Assembly (NCBI RefSeq): GCF_001590905.1
Contig: NZ_BCTT01000001.1
Span: forward strand, 1-64,000
Direction of reading: 5' to 3'
DNA from: Serratia grimesii NBRC 13537
GTDB lineage: Bacteria > Pseudomonadota > Gammaproteobacteria > Enterobacterales > Enterobacteriaceae
DNA length: 64,000 nt
Position numbers and translations under genes: made by a program. Shown here in pieces: positions 17,494 through 27,603 of the stretch. Under the pieces are notes generated by a model. The model saw nothing but the letters and a program-made list of their open reading frames with translations, ran no database searches and had not been told where the DNA came from. How positions within the stretch are numbered: the stretch's first letter is position 1; each line of letters begins with the position of its first letter.

Positions 17494-17705
17494 TTATTCA
17501 GTGGTGTCAGGTCCAAAAAAGAGGCGGGAATAGGCTGTCAGAAAATAATGCCCGCACACTGTCTATGACAATGGGGGAAAAATGCTGTGAGGCAACTCTC
17601 TTAATGCGAATAGTTATTATGTCACTATACTGGATGGGTGTGCCGGCGGGCTTGAGCACGTTGGCGTAATCGTACATTTTTAGGAATTGTACTAAGGAGA
17701 TCGTG

Positions 17706-19103
17706 ATGGCAGCCGTTCGTATTGAAAAAGACTCTATGGGACCTATCGAAGTGCCGGCAGATCGGCTATGGGGCGCGCAAACGCAGCGTTCTCTGGAGCA
17801 CTTTCGCATTTCTTCTGAAAAGATGCCGACCGCTTTGATTCACGCGCTGGCATTGACCAAGCGCGCCGCGGCCAGCGTGAATATGGACCTGGGACTGCTG
17901 CCGGCCGAGCGGGCCAATGCGATTATCCGCGCCGCCGATGAAGTGCTGGCGGACCAGCATACCGATGAATTCCCTTTGTCAATCTGGCAGACCGGCTCTG
18001 GCACCCAGACCAACATGAACATGAATGAGGTGTTAGCTAATCGTGCCAGCGAGCTGTTGGGGGGCGTACGTGGCGAAGAGCGGCGGGTGCACCCGAATGA
18101 CGACGTCAACAAGAGCCAAAGTTCCAACGACGTGTTTCCGACCGCGATGCATGTCGCAGCTGTGATTGCTGTGCGTGAGCATCTGATCCCCGAATTGAAA
18201 GTGCTGCATAAAACCTTAAGCGATAAAGCGGATGCTTTCCGCGATATCGTTAAAATAGGCCGGACCCATCTACAGGACGCCACGCCGCTGACGCTCGGCC
18301 AGGAAATTTCCGGATGGGCAGCGATGTTGACACATAATCTGCACCATATTGAAGCCAGCATTCCACATATCTGCGAACTGGCGTTGGGCGGCACCGCCGT
18401 GGGCACCGGGCTGAATACACATCCGGAATATGCCGTTCGGGTTGCCAAGGCGCTGGCCGATCTGACGCAACAGCCGTTTGTCACGGCACCCAACAAATTT
18501 GAAGCACTGGCAACCTGTGATGCGTTGGTACACGGCCACGGTGCACTCAAAGGGTTGGCAGCTTCGCTGATGAAAATTGCTAACGATGTGCGTTGGCTGT
18601 CATCCGGCCCACGTTGTGGCATTGGTGAAATCTCCATCCCTGAAAACGAACCGGGCAGCTCTATCATGCCGGGTAAGGTGAACCCGACTCAGTGCGAAGC
18701 GATGACCATGTTGTGCGCTCAGGTTCTGGGCAACGACGTCGCGGTGAATATTGGTGGTGCCTCTGGCAACTTTGAGTTGAACGTGTTCCGCCCGATGGTG
18801 ATCCACAACTATTTGCAGTCCATTCGCCTGTTAGCCGACGGCATGCAAGGCTTTAACGAGCATTGTGCGGTGGGTATTGAACCTAATCGTGATCGTATCA
18901 GCCAGTTGCTGAATGAGTCATTGATGTTGGTGACTGCGCTGAATACGCATATTGGCTATGACAAAGCCGCAGAAATCGCTAAAAAAGCGCACAAAGAAGG
19001 ACTGACCCTGAAGGCATCGGCGCTGAAACTGGGTTACCTGACAGAAGAACAGTTTGATCTGTGGGTACGCCCGGAAGAGATGGTTGGAAGTATGAAGAAG
19101 TAA
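17706..19103 (+). CDS. fumC: Fumarate hydratase class II
   Basis: Oxygen-stable, iron-free fumarase of the TCA cycle, 465 residues. Superfamily signature [16 protein letters not shown] near 318-333, with other conserved blocks [22 protein letters not shown] near 95 and [13 protein letters not shown] near 138 and the active-site loop [16 protein letters not shown] near 186. The ATG at 17706 follows AAGGAG. The GTG at 17703 is in frame but closer to it. The 212-bp leader holds a plausible -10 (TATACT near 17624). I identified no operator. Immediate neighbours differ from E. coli because fumA is absent. Confidence 0.97.
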   Translation: MAAVRIEKDSMGPIEVPADRLWGAQTQRSLEHFRISSEKMPTALIHALALTKRAAASVNMDLGLLPAERANAIIRAADEVLADQHTDEFPLSIWQTGSGTQTNMNMNEVLANRASELLGGVRGEERRVHPNDDVNKSQSSNDVFPTAMHVAAVIAVREHLIPELKVLHKTLSDKADAFRDIVKIGRTHLQDATPLTLGQEISGWAAMLTHNLHHIEASIPHICELALGGTAVGTGLNTHPEYAVRVAKALADLTQQPFVTAPNKFEALATCDALVHGHGALKGLAASLMKIANDVRWLSSGPRCGIGEISIPENEPGSSIMPGKVNPTQCEAMTMLCAQVLGNDVAVNIGGASGNFELNVFRPMVIHNYLQSIRLLADGMQGFNEHCAVGIEPNRDRISQLLNESLMLVTALNTHIGYDKAAEIAKKAHKEGLTLKASALKLGYLTEEQFDLWVRPEEMVGSMKK

Positions 19104-19122
19104 TTGATTGTCTCAATGGCGC

Positions 19123-19150
19123 AGGGCTTACTTAAGGTAAGCCCTTTTTT
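19123..19150 (+). terminator. Rho-independent terminator of fumC
   Basis: AGGGCTTAC / GTAAGCCCT stem of 9 bp with a 5-nt loop and a T tract. Confidence 0.85.
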
Positions 19151-19164
19151 ATGGAGAGAAATAG

Positions 19165-19854
19165 ATGTCACGTACCGAGCGTTTACTCGATCTGATGCAG
19201 ATACTGCGGCGGCATCGCTACCCGGTTACCGGCCATGCGTTAGCGCAGGAAATGAAGATCAGTATGCGTACGCTGTACCGCGATATTGCCACGTTGCAAC
19301 AGCAAGGGGCTGAGATAGTCGGCGAGGCGGGTGTCGGTTATGTGCTGCGGCCTGGTTTTATGTTGCCACCGCTGATGTTTTCACAACAAGAAATAGAAGC
19401 GCTGGTCTTGGGGATGCGCTGGGTAGGTCGCCGTGGTGACAGTCAACTGGCGGGGGCAGCCAATAACGCGTTGGCGAAAATCGCCGACGTATTGCCTGCG
19501 GCGCTGCGCGATGAGCTGGAGTCCAGCACGTTACTGATTGGCCCGATGGATTTAGTGAAAGTCGCCGATGAGACGCTGGTGCTGATTCGTGGCGTCATCC
19601 GTCAGGAGCGTAAACTCGCGGTGGATTACTGTGATCGCGATGGTAAGGTCAGTGAACGTATTCTTTGGCCATTTGCGCTGGGGTATTTTGAACAGACGCG
19701 AATGCTGGTTGCCTGGTGCGAGCTACGCCAGTCATTTCGCCATTTCCGTCTCGACCGCATTCACCGGGCGACGCCAATGGTGCAGCGCTATCCGAGAGGC
19801 CGCCGCTTGTTGATGAAAGAGTGGCATGAGGCTCATGGGATCCCTCCGCAGTAA
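19165..19854 (+). CDS. YafY-like regulator with HTH and WYL domains
   Basis: A 229-residue transcription factor. The HTH_11/DeoR-like headpiece is at residues 1-55 (RTERLLDLMQILRRHRYPVTGHALAQEMKISMRTLYRDIATLQQQG), with linker GYVLRPGFMLPPLMFS. A WYL sensor domain spans about 140-210 (LAVDYCDRDGKVSERILWPFALGYFEQTRMLVAWC). WYL regulators often act locally. The VOC gene 91 bp downstream on the same strand is the obvious candidate. Ligand unknown. Confidence 0.85.
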   Translation: MSRTERLLDLMQILRRHRYPVTGHALAQEMKISMRTLYRDIATLQQQGAEIVGEAGVGYVLRPGFMLPPLMFSQQEIEALVLGMRWVGRRGDSQLAGAANNALAKIADVLPAALRDELESSTLLIGPMDLVKVADETLVLIRGVIRQERKLAVDYCDRDGKVSERILWPFALGYFEQTRMLVAWCELRQSFRHFRLDRIHRATPMVQRYPRGRRLLMKEWHEAHGIPPQ

Positions 19855-19945
19855 ATCATCACTGCTGCCAAAAACTGTCAGCAGACACGTTTAGCCTTGG
19901 GTTATCGGGAGCCAGTCGGTTCCCTTCAGCCATAAGGTGAGTACG

Positions 19946-20314
19946 ATGACAACGCCGAATATGACCCTCCTGTACGTTGATAATCCAGAAAAGAGTGCTG
20001 CTTTTTACCGCCGGTTATTGGGGTTGGCACCGGTGGAACTTTCTCCAACCTTTGCGCTGTTTGTGCTGAGTAACGGCTTCAAATTGGCGATGTGGTCGAA
20101 ACATACCGTGGAACCTGCCGCAACGGTTACCGGTGGTGGCGGAGAAATCGGCTTTATGTGTGAAGAGTCGCAACAAGTGGATGCGCTTTACCAGCAGTGG
20201 CATGAACAAGGACTTGAGATAATTCAGCCACCCGTGACGCTGGATTTTGGTTACAGCTTTGTCGCCATCGACCCGGACGGCCACCGTCTGCGAGTTTACA
20301 ACCTCAGCGAGTAG
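19946..20314 (+). CDS. VOC-superfamily protein (glyoxalase/bleomycin-resistance fold)
   Basis: A 122-residue single-module VOC protein: [26 protein letters not shown] at the N-terminus and [16 protein letters not shown] at the C-terminus, with the usual paired beta-alpha-beta-beta-beta units. Such proteins are metal-dependent lyases, isomerases or drug binders. The function cannot be set from sequence. AAGGTGAG precedes the ATG at 19946. A GTG at 19937 is the weaker alternative. Its 3' end overlaps tus by 11 bp tail to tail. Confidence 0.8.
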   Translation: MTTPNMTLLYVDNPEKSAAFYRRLLGLAPVELSPTFALFVLSNGFKLAMWSKHTVEPAATVTGGGGEIGFMCEESQQVDALYQQWHEQGLEIIQPPVTLDFGYSFVAIDPDGHRLRVYNLSE

Positions 20315-21242
20315 GGACGTCGGTATAAAGATGCAGTCGTTTAACCAGCAGTCGTAGCGGTTTTGCGTCTGGCTTGTATTTGTGTTTGACCGCAGCGGCG
20401 TCGTAATTAAGCAATTCGCCAATTTTTGGCACTTTGGCACCGTGTTCCACCTGACACAGGGCAATTAGCGGCAGCGGGCAGGGGTGTTGCACCTGCTTTT
20501 GCTGCGGTTGATACCAAACCCGTGCGATAGGCTGTACTTTTACCGGGCGTTTGATTTTCAGCGCCGCTTGCTGTGGCAGACGGCTGACGTCATCGATCTC
20601 GCGGCTGACCAATTCGGCCCATTGCTCGCGATTATAGGGCGGGACTGCGCGGCCAGCCTTCAGACTTTTTTCCAACTGAGCCAGAATGTCGTCGCGTTTC
20701 ACGTTCTTGATAATATGCTTGTTGGCCCAGCCGAAACGAACCGAATCCGGGTTCGTCAAAACGGTAAGAGTACGATAGGCGCTGAGGGTGATCAGGCCAT
20801 GCAGGTGAGTGTGAACAAAGTCAAAACGTTGTTCCGGTGCCAGGCCGGAGTCGACGGTAATAATCTGCTCCAACTCGGCCTTGAGCCGGTTAATCAAAGC
20901 AACGTGCTCTTGTATTCTCAGGTATTCCGGTTGTTCCACCGCCAGGCAGATCACGCCGGGCAGGCGTACCGCCGCTTTACTGCTGACATTATGCTTGTTG
21001 TGGTGGATAAACAGCCGTTGGAAGTGCTCTAGCGCTAAATCACGCGCAGTTTGGCCAAGGTGCTGTTCGACAGCGATCTGCTCCACTGTCACATGCTCTT
21101 TGCCTTTTTCGATCTCCGGCAAACTGAACACCCGCCCAGCCAACAATCGCAGAGGAAGGATCTGCTGGTGGAGAGCGGCCAGCGCCTGTTCCAGCTCATT
21201 GAAACAAGCATTCATCCTGCTGATTAAACCGTACTTGTCCAT
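20304..21242 (-). CDS. tus: Replication terminus site-binding protein Tus
   Basis: Monomeric DNA-binding protein of 312 residues that binds Ter sites and stops replication forks approaching from one side. It matches E. coli Tus in [77 protein letters not shown] and [16 protein letters not shown], which include the DNA-contacting strands. A Ter site sits 14 bp upstream of its start codon, as TerB does in E. coli, so Tus should repress its own promoter. Confidence 0.96.
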   Translation of the reverse strand: MDKYGLISRMNACFNELEQALAALHQQILPLRLLAGRVFSLPEIEKGKEHVTVEQIAVEQHLGQTARDLALEHFQRLFIHHNKHNVSSKAAVRLPGVICLAVEQPEYLRIQEHVALINRLKAELEQIITVDSGLAPEQRFDFVHTHLHGLITLSAYRTLTVLTNPDSVRFGWANKHIIKNVKRDDILAQLEKSLKAGRAVPPYNREQWAELVSREIDDVSRLPQQAALKIKRPVKVQPIARVWYQPQQKQVQHPCPLPLIALCQVEHGAKVPKIGELLNYDAAAVKHKYKPDAKPLRLLVKRLHLYTDVPTR

Positions 21243-21255
21243 TATTCACCTCTCA

Positions 21256-21276
21256 TTTTAGTTACAACATACAATA
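21256..21276 (-). promoter_or_regulatory. Ter site in the tus leader
   Basis: The minus strand reads GTATGTTGTAACTAAA within 21256-21276, matching the E. coli Ter core AGNATGTTGTAAYTAAA except for the first base. Orientation relative to tus is as for E. coli TerB. From the known polarity, forks moving from high to low coordinate should be arrested and forks moving the other way should pass (inference). Confidence 0.9.
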
Positions 21277-21404
21277 AGAGAACAGCAAACAAAAGGGCAA
21301 CATCAGCCACTGTGGTGAATTTAACCTCGCGTAGTCCAAGTCTGACAGGGGAATCAAGGTCACCGCCTGCGTGAATTAATCACAGGCAGGCGATGAACAG
21401 AGGA

Positions 21405-22700
21405 TTAAATGCGTGCGGCTTCCGGTAATTTCTTCAGGTAATGTACGACCAATAAAGCCAGCAGCAACATCACGCTGATAAACGCGACTACGCCATTCCA
21501 GCCGAAACTGTGCCAGAAAACGCCGCCAAGTGTCCCCGCTACGCTGGAACCTACGTAGTAACAGAACAGATAAAGCGAGGATGCCTGGCCTTTGGCCCGG
21601 CGAGCGCGACGGCCGATCCAACTACTGGCGACAGAGTGGGCGGCAAAGAAACCCGCAGTGAACAGCATCATGCCAATAAAAATAACCGCTACCGGAGCTA
21701 GGGCAGTGATCAGAATACCGATCAGCATAATCAGCGTTGAAACCAGCAGCACGGGCCCGCGACCAAAACGGCTGGTCATGGCACCGGCTTTCGGTGAGCT
21801 GTATGAACCGGTCAGATACACCACCGACAGCAGGCCGACAATTGCTTGGCTGAGATGGTAAGGATCCGACAACAGGCGGTAGCCGATATAGTTAAACATG
21901 GTCACGAAGCTGCCCATCAGTAGAAAACCTTCGGCGAAGAGCAATGGCAGCCCCTTGTCGTGCCAATGCAGACGAAAGTTGATCAGCAAAGTGCGTGGAC
22001 GCAGTGAACTTGCGCGAAAATGCGTTGAAGCGGGCAAAATGCGCCAGAACATACAGGCGGCAGCCAGGGCAAATAATCCGATTACGGCCAGTGACACACG
22101 CCAGGAGAAGAAATCGGTCAGCACCCCAGTCACCAAACGACCACTCATACCACCGATCGAGTTACCGCTGATATACAACCCCATTGAAAAAGCGACGAAG
22201 CTAGGATGGATCTCTTCGCTCAAATAGGTCATACCGACGGCAGCGACACCGCTCAGTGAAAGCCCTATCAGCGCACGCATCAGCAGGATGCCTTGCCAAC
22301 TGGTCATAAAGGCGCATATCAGGGTGCAGATTGCCGCCAGCAGCAGTGCCACAACCATGACCGGTTTGCGACCGATGGCATCAGAGAGTGGGCCGGTAAA
22401 CATCAGGCCGAGTGCCAACAAGCCGGTGGAAACCGACAATGACAGGCTACTTTCGGCGGGGGAGATGCCAAAGTCTTGCGATAAAACCGGCAGAATCGGT
22501 TGCACACAATATAGCAAGGCGAACGTCGCCAGACCGGCAGAAAACAACGCTAGCGTGACGCGTATAAATTGCGGTGTTCCGCGTTCGATGTAGGGAAGCT
22601 TGTTCAGGGTGGAACGTTGGGTTTTTGGCGCAGCAGCCGCATCGTCGTTGGCGGCTAGCGTCGACGGCATACTGGCCGTAGAACGCACAGGGGTTGTCAC
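21405..22700 (-). CDS. ynfM: MFS transporter YnfM
   Basis: Inner-membrane MFS protein of 431 residues with about 12 hydrophobic segments, very like E. coli YnfM (RGTPQFIRVTLALFSAGLATFALLYCVQPILPVLSQ, GPLSDAIGRKPVMV, SLSGVAAVGMTYLSEEIHPSFVAFSMGLYISGNSIGGMSGR). The hydrophilic N-terminal tail is longer than in E. coli. Probable efflux, substrate not established. Divergent from the LysR gene ynfL, its likely regulator. An ERIC repeat fills part of the shared leader. Confidence 0.93.
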   Translation of the reverse strand: MTTPVRSTASMPSTLAANDDAAAAPKTQRSTLNKLPYIERGTPQFIRVTLALFSAGLATFALLYCVQPILPVLSQDFGISPAESSLSLSVSTGLLALGLMFTGPLSDAIGRKPVMVVALLLAAICTLICAFMTSWQGILLMRALIGLSLSGVAAVGMTYLSEEIHPSFVAFSMGLYISGNSIGGMSGRLVTGVLTDFFSWRVSLAVIGLFALAAACMFWRILPASTHFRASSLRPRTLLINFRLHWHDKGLPLLFAEGFLLMGSFVTMFNYIGYRLLSDPYHLSQAIVGLLSVVYLTGSYSSPKAGAMTSRFGRGPVLLVSTLIMLIGILITALAPVAVIFIGMMLFTAGFFAAHSVASSWIGRRARRAKGQASSLYLFCYYVGSSVAGTLGGVFWHSFGWNGVVAFISVMLLLALLVVHYLKKLPEAARI

Positions 22701-22728
22701 AGTTTTTCCTTACCGAACTTGGTGTGAT

Positions 22729-22857
22729 TGATACCCGTCATCTTTCAAATTACAGCGTTGTTACCTGCATTCGCTTACGCCAGTCGCTTACTCAAGTAAG
22801 CGTTTGGGGATGTGCGAGCTGGGCGCCTGGCTGCAACTTGAAAGCTATTGGGCATAT
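22729..22857. repeat. ERIC element (enterobacterial repetitive intergenic consensus)
   Basis: About 127 bp with imperfect terminal inverted repeats (left GATACCCGTCATCTTTCAAA, right arm ending TTGAAAGCTATTGGGCATAT). The ERIC core includes CGCTTACGCCAGTCGCTTAC and the central palindrome CGCTTACTCAAGTAAGCG. It sits in the ynfM-ynfL divergent gap, where it can form a large hairpin in the ynfM or ynfL leader. Confidence 0.88.
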
Positions 22858-22944
22858 ATCAGCATTTAATGAGTTAACAAAATCATAGGGAGAGGGCAGT
22901 TTTTTGTCTAATATATTAATAATTAAAATTGAGATGTTTAAAGT

Positions 22945-23835
22945 ATGAATATTGAGTTGAGACACCTGCGTTATTTTGTCGCCGTGGCGGAAGAATTGCA
23001 TTTTGGTCGTGCAGCAGAGCGCTTGCGGATTTCACAGCCACCGCTTAGTCAGCAAATCCAGGCGTTAGAAGAAATGGTTGGTGCGCGTTTGTTGGCACGT
23101 AACAACCGCAATGTCAGCCTGACGCAGGCGGGAGAAATGTTCCTGAAAGAAGCTTATCAGGTACTCGATCAGGTCGGCCGGGCGGCGGAGAAAGCGGCCC
23201 GTTTGGAGCGCGGGGAATTGGGGGAATTAACCATAGGTTTCACGTCTTCAGCCCCTTTTATCAGCGTCGTATCGCGTAGCTTGCGGGCTTTTCGGCAACA
23301 ACACCCACAGGTGCATATTAAAATGCGCGAAGTAAACACCAAACAGCAGATCGAACCCTTGCTCAATGGTGAGCTGGATCTGGGTGTTATGCGTAATACG
23401 CGTTTACCAGACGCATTGAAACATCAGCTTTTGCTGTGTGAGCCGTTGGTGGCCGTGGTGCCGGAAGGGCACCCGTTAACCTATGTTGCACCAGGCACAT
23501 TGCGCTTCCAACATTTAGCTGAAGAGCCTTTCGTGTTTTTCTCACGTGAGGTAGGCACCGCGCTGCATGACGAAATTTTATCCTTGCTGGCCAAAGCGGG
23601 GATCACCCCTTACATCACGCAGGAGGTTGGCGAGGCGATGACCATTATCGGTCTGGTGTCTTCCGGATTGGGTATTTCTATTCTGCCGGCGTCTTTCGCA
23701 CGCGTTAAAATCGACGGGGTGCAATATTTGCCGTTGGCAGAACCGGACGCAATGACGGAAGTGTGGCTAGTGCACCATCGACAAAGGCCATTGACCGCAG
23801 CGGCCAAATCGCTAATGACATTGCTGTTAACCTGA
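22945..23835 (+). CDS. ynfL: LysR-family regulator YnfL
   Basis: A 296-residue LysR regulator. N-terminal HTH MNIELRHLRYFVAVAEELHFGRAAERLRISQPPLSQQIQALE, and an effector domain starting LGELTIGFTSSAPF with a late ITQEVGEAMTIIGLVSSGLGISILPASF, all close to E. coli YnfL. The divergent ynfM is the presumed target. Confidence 0.92.
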   Translation: MNIELRHLRYFVAVAEELHFGRAAERLRISQPPLSQQIQALEEMVGARLLARNNRNVSLTQAGEMFLKEAYQVLDQVGRAAEKAARLERGELGELTIGFTSSAPFISVVSRSLRAFRQQHPQVHIKMREVNTKQQIEPLLNGELDLGVMRNTRLPDALKHQLLLCEPLVAVVPEGHPLTYVAPGTLRFQHLAEEPFVFFSREVGTALHDEILSLLAKAGITPYITQEVGEAMTIIGLVSSGLGISILPASFARVKIDGVQYLPLAEPDAMTEVWLVHHRQRPLTAAAKSLMTLLLT

Positions 23836-23886
23836 ATGTCTGGCTGGGTAAATAAAACACAATCCGCAGTGAAAGTGGGGTGAATT

Positions 23887-23902
23887 TGTGCAGCAAATCA
23901 CA
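23887..23902. promoter_or_regulatory. CRP-like site upstream of mlc
   Basis: TGTGC-AGCAAA-TCACA, nine of ten specified bases of the CRP consensus, about 100 bp upstream of the mlc start. E. coli mlc is CRP-controlled. Confidence 0.5.
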
Positions 23903-23957
23903 TAACGAATCAAATAGTTGACGCTGTATTACAAAAGCCCCACCATAGCCGATAGTC

Positions 23958-23981
23958 TTTATTTAGAAGCGCGAAAAATAG
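23958..23981. promoter_or_regulatory. Candidate Mlc auto-operator
   Basis: TATTT and AAATA half-sites at 23960-23964 and 23976-23980 flank a GCGCGA-containing centre, resembling the A/T-flanked palindromes bound by Mlc and NagC. It lies just upstream of the mlc start. Mlc represses itself in E. coli. Confidence 0.4.
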
Positions 23982-23994
23982 TAGGAGCAGGTTT

Positions 23995-25212
23995 GTGATT
24001 GCTGTTGGGCAGCCTGGGCATATTGATCAAATCAAGCAAACAAATGCAGGGGCAGTTTATCGGTTAATCGATCAACTGGGCCCCATTTCGCGTATTGAAT
24101 TATCCAAACGCGCGCAGCTCGCCCCCGCCAGTATCACCAAAATCGTTCGCGAACTGCTGGAAGCGCACCTGGTTAAAGAAACCGAATACCAAGAAGTCGG
24201 CAGCCGTGGCCGTCCTGCAGTGGGGTTGGTGCTGGACACTGAAGCCTGGCACTATCTGTCCGCTCGCATCAGTCGTGGCACCATTACGCTGGCGCTGCGT
24301 GATATCAGCAGCAAATTGGTGGTCGAAGAGCTGTTGCCTTTAGCCGCCGAGCATCCCGACCCCCTGTTAAAACGTATTCTTGGTGAAGTTGACCAATTCT
24401 TCATTCGTCATCAAAGCAAGCTTGAGCGGCTTACGGCTATCGCTATTACGCTGCCAGGCATGGTTGACGCTGTTTCTGGTGTCGTGCACCGCATGCCATT
24501 TTACGACGTAGAAGACATGCCCTTAGGCCCGGCGCTGGAAACGCGTACCGGTCTGCCGGTTTATCTGCAACACGACATTAGCGCCTGGACAATGGCCGAA
24601 GCCTTATACGGTGCATCACGCGGCAGCCAAAACGTGATTCAGGTGGTGATCGACCACAACGTAGGGGCGGGTGTGATCACTGGCGGTAGAGTCCTGCACG
24701 CCGGTAGCCACAGCGTGGTTGAGATTGGTCATACTCAGGTGGATCCTTATGGCAAACGCTGTTACTGCGGTAACCACGGTTGCCTGGAAACTGTTGCCAG
24801 TATCGAAAACATGCTGGAAATCGCGCAGCAACGTCTTGGCACGTCGATGAGTTCAAGTCTGCATGGCGCACCACTGACGGTTGAGTCGTTGTGTGATGCC
24901 GCGATGGCGGGTGATCAACTCGCGAAAGACATCATCCTTGGGGTTGGACACAGCGTAGGCCGGATTTTGGCTATCATGGTCAATCTGTTCAATCCGGAAA
25001 AAATTCTGGTCGGTTCACCGTTGAACCGGGCGGCGGACATTCTTCATCCGGCAATTGCCTCCTGTATCCGCCAACAATCGCTACCGGCTTACAGTGAGCA
25101 TGTGAAGGTAGAATCCACGCAGTTCTTCAATAAGGGCACTATGCCGGGTGCCGCGCTGGTAAAAGAAGCGTTATATAACGGCTCTCTGTTGGTGCAGTTG
25201 TTGCAAGGATAG
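23995..25212 (+). CDS. mlc: Mlc, ROK-family glucose-responsive repressor
   Basis: Global repressor of PTS and sugar genes, 405 residues, released from DNA when sequestered by dephosphorylated EIICB(Glc). Winged HTH at residues 10-70 (GHIDQIKQTNAGAVYRLIDQLGPISRIELSKRAQLAPASITKIVRELLEAHLV). ROK domain follows, with the zinc motif GHTQVDPYGKRCYCGNHGCLE near 244-264. The GTG start at 23995 has AGGAG upstream. In E. coli Mlc controls manXYZ, ptsG and malT. A candidate self-operator precedes it here. Confidence 0.96.
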   Translation: MIAVGQPGHIDQIKQTNAGAVYRLIDQLGPISRIELSKRAQLAPASITKIVRELLEAHLVKETEYQEVGSRGRPAVGLVLDTEAWHYLSARISRGTITLALRDISSKLVVEELLPLAAEHPDPLLKRILGEVDQFFIRHQSKLERLTAIAITLPGMVDAVSGVVHRMPFYDVEDMPLGPALETRTGLPVYLQHDISAWTMAEALYGASRGSQNVIQVVIDHNVGAGVITGGRVLHAGSHSVVEIGHTQVDPYGKRCYCGNHGCLETVASIENMLEIAQQRLGTSMSSSLHGAPLTVESLCDAAMAGDQLAKDIILGVGHSVGRILAIMVNLFNPEKILVGSPLNRAADILHPAIASCIRQQSLPAYSEHVKVESTQFFNKGTMPGAALVKEALYNGSLLVQLLQG

Positions 25213-25378
25213 GCCATATACCCTCATTACCAATCAGTAATTCTTATCGTTTAACGACAAAAGGTTGAGCTACCTCAAGCCCCGTCGCCCCGGCATCCTC
25301 TAGACTTTTCCCGTTCGTCTCTTTCGCCGTCTTTGCGGTGATATTTTGGTTAACGGTGCATCTCGGGGCAATTAAGTC

Positions 25379-26050
25379 ATGTTAACGCGTTTATTTGTTA
25401 CAGGTACGGATACCGATGTCGGTAAAACCGTGGTTTCCCGCGCTTTGTTGCAGGCATTTGCTGCACAAGGCCGCTCTGTGGCCGGCTATAAGCCTGTTGC
25501 CGCACGCTGTCAGGAAACCAGCGAAGGCCTTCGCAATAAAGACGCTTTGGTTTTACAGACATCCTCAACCATGCCGTTGTCGTATCAAGAAATTAATCCT
25601 ATCACCTGCCTGGAAGAGGTGTTTCACGCCCAGCCTACCGACGACATCAACTACGGCGTGATGAGCAGCGGTTTGCAGCATTTATCCGCGAAAGCCGATA
25701 CCGTGGTGGTTGAAGGAAGTGGCGGTTGGCGTGTGTTGATGAACGACATGCGGCCTTACGCCGAATGGGTTATCCAAGAGCAATTACCGGTGGTTTTGGT
25801 GGTAGGAATTAAACTAGGTTGTGTTAGCCACGCATTACTAACCGCACAATCCATTATCAATGATGGTCTGCCTTTATTGGGCTGGGTGGCAAACCGCATT
25901 AATCCAGGTTTGGCGCACTACGCTGAAACCATCGAGGCGTTGCAGCAGCGCATTCCTGCGCCGCTGCTGGGGGAGATTCCTTATTTGCCGCGTGCTGAGC
26001 AGCGTGAGTTGGCGCATTATCTGGATATTACGCCTCTGCTGGGCCGTTAA
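25379..26050 (+). CDS. bioD2: Dethiobiotin synthetase paralog (BioD2/YnfK)
   Basis: A 223-residue P-loop protein related to BioD, which closes the ureido ring of dethiobiotin using ATP and CO2. Walker A loop [16 protein letters not shown] at residues about 8-23, [18 protein letters not shown] near 105 and WVANRINPG near 165. It is the YnfK paralog that follows mlc in E. coli, and whether it contributes to biotin synthesis here is unknown. Its stop codon overlaps that of convergent clcB (shared TTAA). Confidence 0.9.
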   Translation: MLTRLFVTGTDTDVGKTVVSRALLQAFAAQGRSVAGYKPVAARCQETSEGLRNKDALVLQTSSTMPLSYQEINPITCLEEVFHAQPTDDINYGVMSSGLQHLSAKADTVVVEGSGGWRVLMNDMRPYAEWVIQEQLPVVLVVGIKLGCVSHALLTAQSIINDGLPLLGWVANRINPGLAHYAETIEALQQRIPAPLLGEIPYLPRAEQRELAHYLDITPLLGR

Positions 26051-27327
26051 GCATTGTGATAGACCGATACTGAACGTAAGCCACGTGACACGGTGGTTGC
26101 GATCACGCAAGCCAGCAAGATGCCAGGCAGCAGCGTATATTCACCGGTCATTTCGAACACCATTAATGCAGCCATAATTGGCGCGTGGGTGGTTGCAGCC
26201 AACAGCGTGGCCATGCCGGTTAACGCCATCAGCAGCGGCACCGCACTGCCTAATTCCGGCCAAAGGGCACATAATTGCCCAACCACTGAACCGAGTGCAG
26301 CGCCAACAAACAGGGTGGGCGTGAACACCCCGCCAGGCGCACCGGAACCGCTACTGGCGAGTACAGCCAGCAACTTGCAGATCAGAATCGCGCCAACCAA
26401 TAATACCCCGGGCGGCGCGCTAAGCAGTGACTGCACCACGCTGTAGCCGTTGCCCCACACTTCAGGAAACAGTAACGAGAGTAACCCCACAATCAACCCA
26501 CCGAGCGCCAATTGCAGTGGTGGCTTCAGACGCAATGAGCGGAAAGCATGGCCGGAAGCCGACATTGCCCATAAAAATAGCGGCCCGCAGACACCGGCTA
26601 ATATGCCGAGTAGCGCCATCAGCAGATATTGTATTGGCCAAGGTGCAGGCAAGGGTTCGACCAAATACAGCGGCGCTTGGCCACCATTGAGCAGGTTGGT
26701 TACCAATAGTGCGCTGACGGCGGCAATGACCACCGGCCCGAGAGAGGCCAGCATCAGGGTACCAAACAGTATTTCAGCGATAAACAAGCTGCCCGCCAGT
26801 GGTGCATGGTAGGCACTGGCCATCCCGGCTGCAGCGCCGCAGGCCACCCATAGCTTCCACTCTTTCTCGTGAGTGAAGCGTTGGGCAAAGACCGACCCCA
26901 CCAATGCTGCCAACAGAATCATCGCGCCTTCGCGACCGATAGCGCTGCCGCTCGATACCACCAGCAGTGAAGCCAGACATTTGACCAGGCTGGCGCTGAC
27001 GTCGAGTCGGCCGTCGCCTGTTTCGATCGCTTCCATATAATCGGTGGGAGCTATCTGCCGCTGGTGCTGATAACGCTGATAAATCCACAGCAGCAAGCCG
27101 GCGGCCAGGCCACCCAGTGCAGGCGTTAATGCTCTGCGCCAGCCAGGTAACGCGGCTGCGGCAGCCACCAGGCTGCCTTCACCATGATCAAGCAACAACC
27201 ACTCTAGCCCGAGCATTGCACGGTGAAACAACCAAACCACCAACGCGGCGGCAATACCAAGAAAAATGGCAATAAACAGACGGCGCAGCAGGGCGCGATA
27301 GTGGTGCAGGTGGACCAATCGTTTCAT
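26047..27327 (-). CDS. clcB: ClC-family chloride channel/transporter ClcB
   Basis: Inner-membrane ClC protein, 426 residues, matching E. coli Clc[31 protein letters not shown], the gating motif [19 protein letters not shown] near 132, [26 protein letters not shown] near 167 and [19 protein letters not shown] near 325. ClC proteins help acid resistance by moving chloride. E. coli clcB and clcA act together in extreme acid resistance. Convergent with bioD2, stops overlapping. Confidence 0.94.
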   Translation of the reverse strand: MKRLVHLHHYRALLRRLFIAIFLGIAAALVVWLFHRAMLGLEWLLLDHGEGSLVAAAAALPGWRRALTPALGGLAAGLLLWIYQRYQHQRQIAPTDYMEAIETGDGRLDVSASLVKCLASLLVVSSGSAIGREGAMILLAALVGSVFAQRFTHEKEWKLWVACGAAAGMASAYHAPLAGSLFIAEILFGTLMLASLGPVVIAAVSALLVTNLLNGGQAPLYLVEPLPAPWPIQYLLMALLGILAGVCGPLFLWAMSASGHAFRSLRLKPPLQLALGGLIVGLLSLLFPEVWGNGYSVVQSLLSAPPGVLLVGAILICKLLAVLASSGSGAPGGVFTPTLFVGAALGSVVGQLCALWPELGSAVPLLMALTGMATLLAATTHAPIMAALMVFEMTGEYTLLPGILLACVIATTVSRGLRSVSVYHNA

Positions 27328-27467
27328 GCGTCAATAAAATCGTGAGAAAAATGAAAGGTTCAGCTTTGCATTGTGCTTGGCGGCCCGACCGAAGGCCAGA
27401 GAATCTTTACAGATTCGCCGATAGCTTCGCGCTTTGTTGGTTATGTAGATAAATTACCCTGACTTAC

Positions 27468-27482
27468 AGTGACACTGTCACT
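27468..27482. promoter_or_regulatory. Perfect 15-bp palindrome upstream of the DHA2 exporter
   Basis: AGTGACA-C-TGTCACT, 121 bp upstream of the MFS start in the 276-bp divergent gap with clcB. It has the look of a TetR-type operator, but no tetR gene is adjacent. The same half-sites recur at 49296-49312. A short hairpin GAATCT/AGATTC lies at 27401-27416. Confidence 0.45.
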
Positions 27483-27603
27483 ATGCGTTCAAATGGTGCG
27501 CTTTACGCCAGTAAAAACAGCTAAGTAGACTCAGATAACGGCAGCGTTTCTTTCGGCTGGTATAATTGGGTGAAAATAAGAATCCACGGTTTGTAATAAC
27601 GCT

